Positions 54,909 to 59,279 of a stretch of DNA of 59,279 bases are shown piece by piece; position 1 is the first letter of the stretch, and every line of letters starts with the position of its first letter. The notes under the pieces were generated by a model. That model was not told the DNA's origin and ran no database searches. It saw only the letters and a list, made by a program, of their open reading frames with translations. The DNA comes from Krasilnikovozyma curviuscula (lineage: Eukaryota > Basidiomycota > Tremellomycetes > Cystofilobasidiales > Mrakiaceae). The position numbers and the translations under genes are program-made. The stretch is from positions 1 to 59,279 of the forward strand of contig MVAQ01000129.1 of assembly GCA_014825775.1 (NCBI GenBank), given 5' to 3'.

Positions 54909-57593
54909 TCATATCTCCATCTTATCGCTGACCTCCTGTTTCTTGGGCGCTTCCTGCTCTGGCAAAGTGGAAAGATCTTTTTCTTCTACGTCTTTCCTCA
55001 GGGCAGCAGCCCTTTGATTTCCTTCCAGGATTCCTACTTTTGATGAACCTTCTGTCGATGTGTTCTTGTGTGACCTCCTATCTTTCCTACCTCCTTCGCC
55101 TTCGTCTTCCGAATCAGACAGCGACGTTTCGTGCTGGGTGTGAGCATCCCAGACCCGTTCTACATTCGACGTGTGAAGAAAGAAGTGCATGAGTTACAGG
55201 CCAATGCAAAGGCGGGAACACGCCATTAAAACTCAAGACAGAACTTACTGGGTTTTCGGTCATCTTTGTCCTCCTCATCCTCCATCTCAGCGTCATCAAA
55301 CACATCGTGAGCCAGCGACGGCACGCTGCCTATCTGTACACCAGGTGCATGCGCTTTGTCCCGCAGCTGTTCCAGCACTGAATTGGTGATTTTGGCCAAA
55401 TACTCGGGTGTATTCAGATCATCCATGTTCGAAGATCGAACATCCAACTCGTAATCTGGACCAAAGTAGGAGTAGTACTCATTGATGGGCAGTTCTGATC
55501 AACAAGGGTTAGAAGCTATCTGGCATCAGCAAAGTAGATGTCATCACTGACCTGGAGCCAATTCAACACCTGCTGCCAGACCGGTCTCATAACACCATGT
55601 ACGAGAAACGTTCCGCATAGTATAACCGCCTGTTGTGAGCCCAGAGTGTGTAAGTTCAAGCTGCACGTAACCACACCTATGAAATATACTGACCTCCTCC
55701 TAACAACAACAATGGCAAATTGAAGCTCTTCACAAAATTTATACAGTTGGCATGTCCTTTCATGCTCAAGTTAAACGGTCCCAGCCTATCTCCAGCCAGA
55801 GAGTCTGAACCGCATTGAAGGACGATGGCAGAAGGGCGATAGAATTCGATTATTCTCGAAATGATAGGTTCAAATACACTTTTATAACCTTCGTCCGTTA
55901 TCCCCTCTCGCAAAGGAACGTTCACAGCATAACTAGGGGGATGATGGAGTGAGTCAGTCGGCCATCACGCAAACACAGCCATGGTTAAGCAGCAGCGTAC
56001 CCTTTGCCCTTTCCAATTCCTTTATCACTGATGTTGCCTGTTCCTGGGAAGAACTCTCCGAACTTGTGAAAACTGGCGGTCATGACGCGATCTGTGGTGT
56101 AGAAAGCCTCTTCAACACCATCGCCGTGGTGAACATCTATATCGATATAGAGTACTCGTTGATGATATCGAAGGAGTTCCAGGATTCCAAGCACGATATC
56201 TGAAGAAGGAGAGAGGGGAAGCTGCTTTAATCCGAATGAAGTGAAAGAAGTAGAAGGGCTGGACAGGACTGACCATTGATGTAACAGAATCCAGACGCTT
56301 CCGCCTTCTTCGCGTGATGAAGACCACCCGCCCAGTTAATAGCAATATCGCATTTATCTCGTGACAACCTAGCAGCACCCTCTGTAAGAGGTGTGAAATC
56401 AAATACGTGAGAAACGAAATCGACGCTAGACGGGGATCGACCTTGCACTGCGGCACGCTTACCCATACTGCCACCAGCACTGATACTACAGTACTCAAAT
56501 AGACCGTCGAACACTGGGCAATCATCGCCGACGTTATCTATCAGATGTGATGCATCATGTGGCAGCAATTAACAAACGTAGAAACACGAGAGAAGTGAGT
56601 GGTTAAATCAGATGAAAAAGCAAGAAACATCATTTTGATTAATACTTACGTTTTGACATTTCTTTGGCGAAACCAGCCATGTTCTCCGGAGAGATCTTGG
56701 AGAGGAATTCCACATATTCATCGGTGTGGAACTGGGACATCTCCCTTTTGGTAGCAGGTTTGGCTCTCTATTTATATTCAATTAAATCCAGGAGGTGAAG
56801 AAGCTCGGTAAGATTTTATGTTGTGCCCATCGACTTAGAGCAATAGCAGCGAAATGAGGGAGAGGGAACGAGAGCACTGACGAAGATTTCCATTTTTTTG
56901 TATAGACTGAATGTGGCAGAAGGTTAATTTTGACGGGCCACATTACAAAAGGGGTCTGGCAATACGACTCACCCATAGTTCATGACCAGACTGTGACACA
57001 TTCTTATTCTTGTTGGCTAAGGAGACGGCGTCGGAAGGTCGTATTGCCGTCAGCTTGACCGGATTCGCCATAAAGGACACCATATCTGGATAGTAGATGA
57101 GCTTGTAGCTTACCTTCATAGGATGTCCTGGGCCATACTGCGTTCAAACCCGTTCCACATCGGAGTGGGGTTCAGGCGGCACAGCGGAGGGGGGAGGCAA
57201 GAGAGGTTTAAAAGGAAGGGGGTCCCATTTGGAAAAGCAGAACGTCAGGAAAGACATTCAGTATTAGGAACAAAACAGAGATTTGTCTCACGTGGTAGTT
57301 TCCGATATCAGAATCTGCCCATGGATATCCAGCGAGCAAGGAAAACGGTGTGAAGAGCGGTCAGCAAAAACGACCCTCTGCTGAGCGATCAGGCGACCCT
57401 TTGACTACTGGAACAGGTTGCAGTGGTATCCTGTCACATCCTTGAAGATACTCACCAAAGAAGTAACACTTTGGTACAACGGAAAAGCAGCAAGTGCAAG
57501 CTCAGTTTCGTCGCCTGGCTGCCCTCCCAGAATGAAGCTAATACTTACGACTCTTTTCTTGGAGGCACCCGGCGTTGGGGTGAGGGAAGCCAT
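54909..57593 (-). CDS. RPD3: Class I histone deacetylase, Rpd3/HDAC1 type
   Basis: A zinc-dependent lysine deacetylase, probably the catalytic subunit of Rpd3/Sin3-type corepressors. The start is [15 protein letters not shown] (57549..57593). Exons of 13 nt (57456..57468), 23 nt (57292..57314), 24 nt (57114..57137) and 44 nt (56973..57016) follow, spelling [20 protein letters not shown] and [15 protein letters not shown]. Downstream come [57 protein letters not shown] (zinc-binding Asp/His), [13 protein letters not shown] and [15 protein letters not shown]. After these are [20 protein letters not shown] and [18 protein letters not shown], which fit Rpd3 rather than Hos2. A disordered acidic/basic tail ends DKMEI at 54909. 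Confidence 0.93.
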
Positions 57594-58159
57594 GAGGCAG
57601 AGGTGTCCAAACCAGTTATTAAAGTGAGCCCTGAGTAGAAAGTTTGCAAGTAGAAGTGGGAAACCTCGATGCCGTCGTCGGATGCCTAGGTCAGCGCGCA
57701 AAATGAAAGCACCAAGCCTGCTTTCTGATTTTTTGCGTAAGGGTGTACCGATTTCCTCCTTGCTCTTCTTTGTCATTCTCTCAATATCCATTCAGCTCTC
57801 GCATAGTTCCCTTGCTTTTTGAACGAGTACTCAATGAGTTTAAGAGTCTATTCCGTGGCATGGACGCCACTGCGACGCCATCAACCAGGTTGTTGTGTGT
57901 CCTTTCCGTTATCAGACGCGAACGTCTAACGCAGAATCCCCAACGCCAATGATCCTCCTTTTGTATGTCTCTACGGAAGCGTTTAAGTAAAACACTGAGC
58001 TTCTTTCTCTGAGGAGGCACTGTCACTTTTGTTTCCTTTCACCACGACGTCTTCGAACCCTGGAGGTTTGTCGGCCCGTCACTATTGAGAAGGTTTCCAA
58101 CATCAATCATCAGCATAAACTCTATTTGATTCTGAGGAGAGATCCTGGACGCCATCAAC
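57594..58159. other. Spacer upstream of the deacetylase gene
   Basis: There are 566 bp between the RPD3-like start and the 3' part of the next minus-strand gene. It holds the deacetylase promoter and probably the last small exon or 3' end of that neighbour. Open frames at 57743..57952 plus and 57781..58026 minus are antisense to each other and look random. Confidence 0.4.
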
Positions 58160-59279
58160 TCACATGCACTTCCAGTAGTTGGAGCAAGGTAGCCATCGCG
58201 TATCGATACTCCTCACCGTGTGTTTTTCGAGTACTCGTTCAACACCTGCGAGCTCAAGCGCAATTCTCCCTGTATGACTTCCAGCAGAAGCAATCATTCC
58301 TTCGGTATACCTTGAGGAGAAGGTGATGTCTCTAATGAACAACTTCGTCTCTGAGATGCGATCCTTCAACGCAAGGTTGTTGAATGTGTCTGCGATGAAT
58401 ACAGAAGAGAACCAAATCAGATAGAAGGCGTGAAATGGTGGCGTAGGTTATTTACCTTGATCATGTCCTCCATGTTTCTTTATAGCACCTTGGGCTAGCG
58501 GCGGACTCAGGCGCAAGTTAAAATCTGCACTTCCTGACGCGCTGGCAAGGCCTTCAAGTGCTCTTTTGTCATCGGACATCACAAATATGATTGGTCTCTC
58601 GTGAATAGGAACCATGGTTCCGAAATTTCTCGCGTAAGAGGGTGCGATGATTGCGATTTCTTCCCTCGCGATGTTGAGAAAGCCTTCGAAGTTTCCATAG
58701 GCTGTAGGGCCAGGCTATGCGAGTTGGAACACATCAGAGTGATCAACATTTAGTAAACAGTCCCATGTCACAGCGATTATCTGGTTGATAGCTTACGATT
58801 CCATCTTCCTCTATGATCTTGTCTCCCAATCGAACTAAAGTCGAGATCACTGGTACATCCGACTGGGCAGTGATGTTTGCATCCAAAGCTTCCACCAACC
58901 CTTCCATTTCTTGATTTAGGATCCAAATCTCATTGATTGCCTGGTGGAAAGCTGTGTACGATGCCCAAACCGCTGTACAGTGAACTGCGTCAGTAGTCTT
59001 GAAGATGCACCGACTAACACGATCGTGCTTACTTACATGAAGAGAATCCTAGCTCTTCAGGAAGGTAACCGAATTCTAAACTGGACTTGTTCCAAGTTTG
59101 GCGCGAATCTATTTCAGTGATCGCTTCAAGCTGGCCCTTTGTAAAGAATGTCTTCTTCATCCACTCATCCAAAACTGCGTGTCTATCAAATTGCCCTCAG
59201 CTTCTGGCCGACCTTAGAAAATGAAACTTGACTTCTTACATGGAATCGCCTCGATGCATCAGAATGTGGTCCTCATTCT
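58160..59279 (-). CDS. Partial gene, possibly fucosyltransferase-like (GT-B fold), N-terminus beyond right edge
   Basis: Spliced minus-strand exons read NEDHILMHRGDSM at the right edge, then VLDEWMKKTFFTKGQLEAIT, SSLEFGYLPEELGFSS, AVWASYTAFHQAINEIWILN, PGPTAYGNFEGFLNIAREEI, ERPIIFVMSDDKRALEGLAS and SSRYTEGMIASAGSHTGRIA, ending near SIDTRWLPCSNYWKC. The HRGD piece, a VMSDD strand and a late loop followed by GRIALELAG resemble the order seen in GT23/POFUT-type fucosyltransferases (HxRRxD, ATDD, then a SxxSxxGR-like phosphate loop). The similarity is weak and recalled, so treat the function as a guess. The final exon is unsure: a GTGAGT donor overlaps the stop at 58160, so a further exon may lie at 57950..58130. 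Confidence 0.5.

Noticed and set aside
57060..57113. A 28-nt intron followed by an exon coding IWCPLWRIR in the deacetylase gene, which would be an odd insertion
   Set aside because: The intron would be too short. Using the acceptor at 57017 instead gives [16 protein letters not shown], the normal family sequence.
1..59279. CRISPR arrays, rRNA genes, tRNA genes, integrative phage features
   Set aside because: None seen; the genome is eukaryotic, and no regularly spaced repeats or RNA-gene signatures were recognised.

Overview
The window is a gene-dense stretch of a fungal nuclear genome. Most genes are broken by many short introns with GTGAGT/GTAAGT-like donors and CTNAY-like branch sites. 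There is no bacterial operon layout and no Shine-Dalgarno pattern, and the proteins are typical of basidiomycete yeasts. The intron density, the CGYC-type ATE1 N-terminus and the general protein style suggest Tremellomycetes (Cryptococcus/Kwoniella relatives). That placement is an inference from recalled protein families, not a database result.

Layout, left to right. An HSF-type transcription factor (minus, cut by the left edge) is followed by protein O-mannosyltransferase PMT4 (minus). PMT4 shares a short divergent promoter with COX11 (plus). Next come ALG5 (plus), a DapA/HOGA-type aldolase (minus), eIF2A (minus), PRPP synthetase (plus, divergent from eIF2A) and a BRPF/Nto1-like EPL1-PHD-bromodomain-PWWP chromatin reader (minus). 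From about 22.2 to 28.8 kb there is a gene-poor block. It holds a decayed Ty1/copia element with a recognisable 514-bp LTR, plus several nested LTR and RNase H fragments in both orientations.

From 28.8 kb the genes resume: an ArfGAP (plus), ATE1 arginyltransferase (minus), a multi-span GT2-type glycosyltransferase (minus), a Cupin_5 protein (minus), COG8 (plus), an unrecognised protein (minus), a secreted M28 aminopeptidase (plus), a low-complexity nuclear-type protein (plus), a DH-domain RhoGEF (minus), SWC4 (minus), LSM7 (plus), a small membrane protein (minus), an RPD3-like histone deacetylase (minus), and a partial gene that may be a fucosyltransferase-like enzyme (minus, cut by the right edge).

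Functionally the set is mostly housekeeping. PMT4 and ALG5 act in ER glycosylation; COG8 and the ArfGAP act in Golgi traffic. The BRPF-like protein, SWC4 and RPD3 act on chromatin, LSM7 in RNA decay and splicing, eIF2A in translation, ATE1 in the N-degron pathway, and COX11 in cytochrome oxidase assembly. I see no gene cluster that reads as a new dedicated system. The most unusual signals are in gene structure: runs of 12-24 nt micro-exons inside the most conserved protein motifs, a GC-AG intron, a 3' splice site preceded by 20 adenines, a first exon of ATE1 that is easy to miss, and a Pro/Ala-rich insertion inside the SWC4 SANT-like domain.
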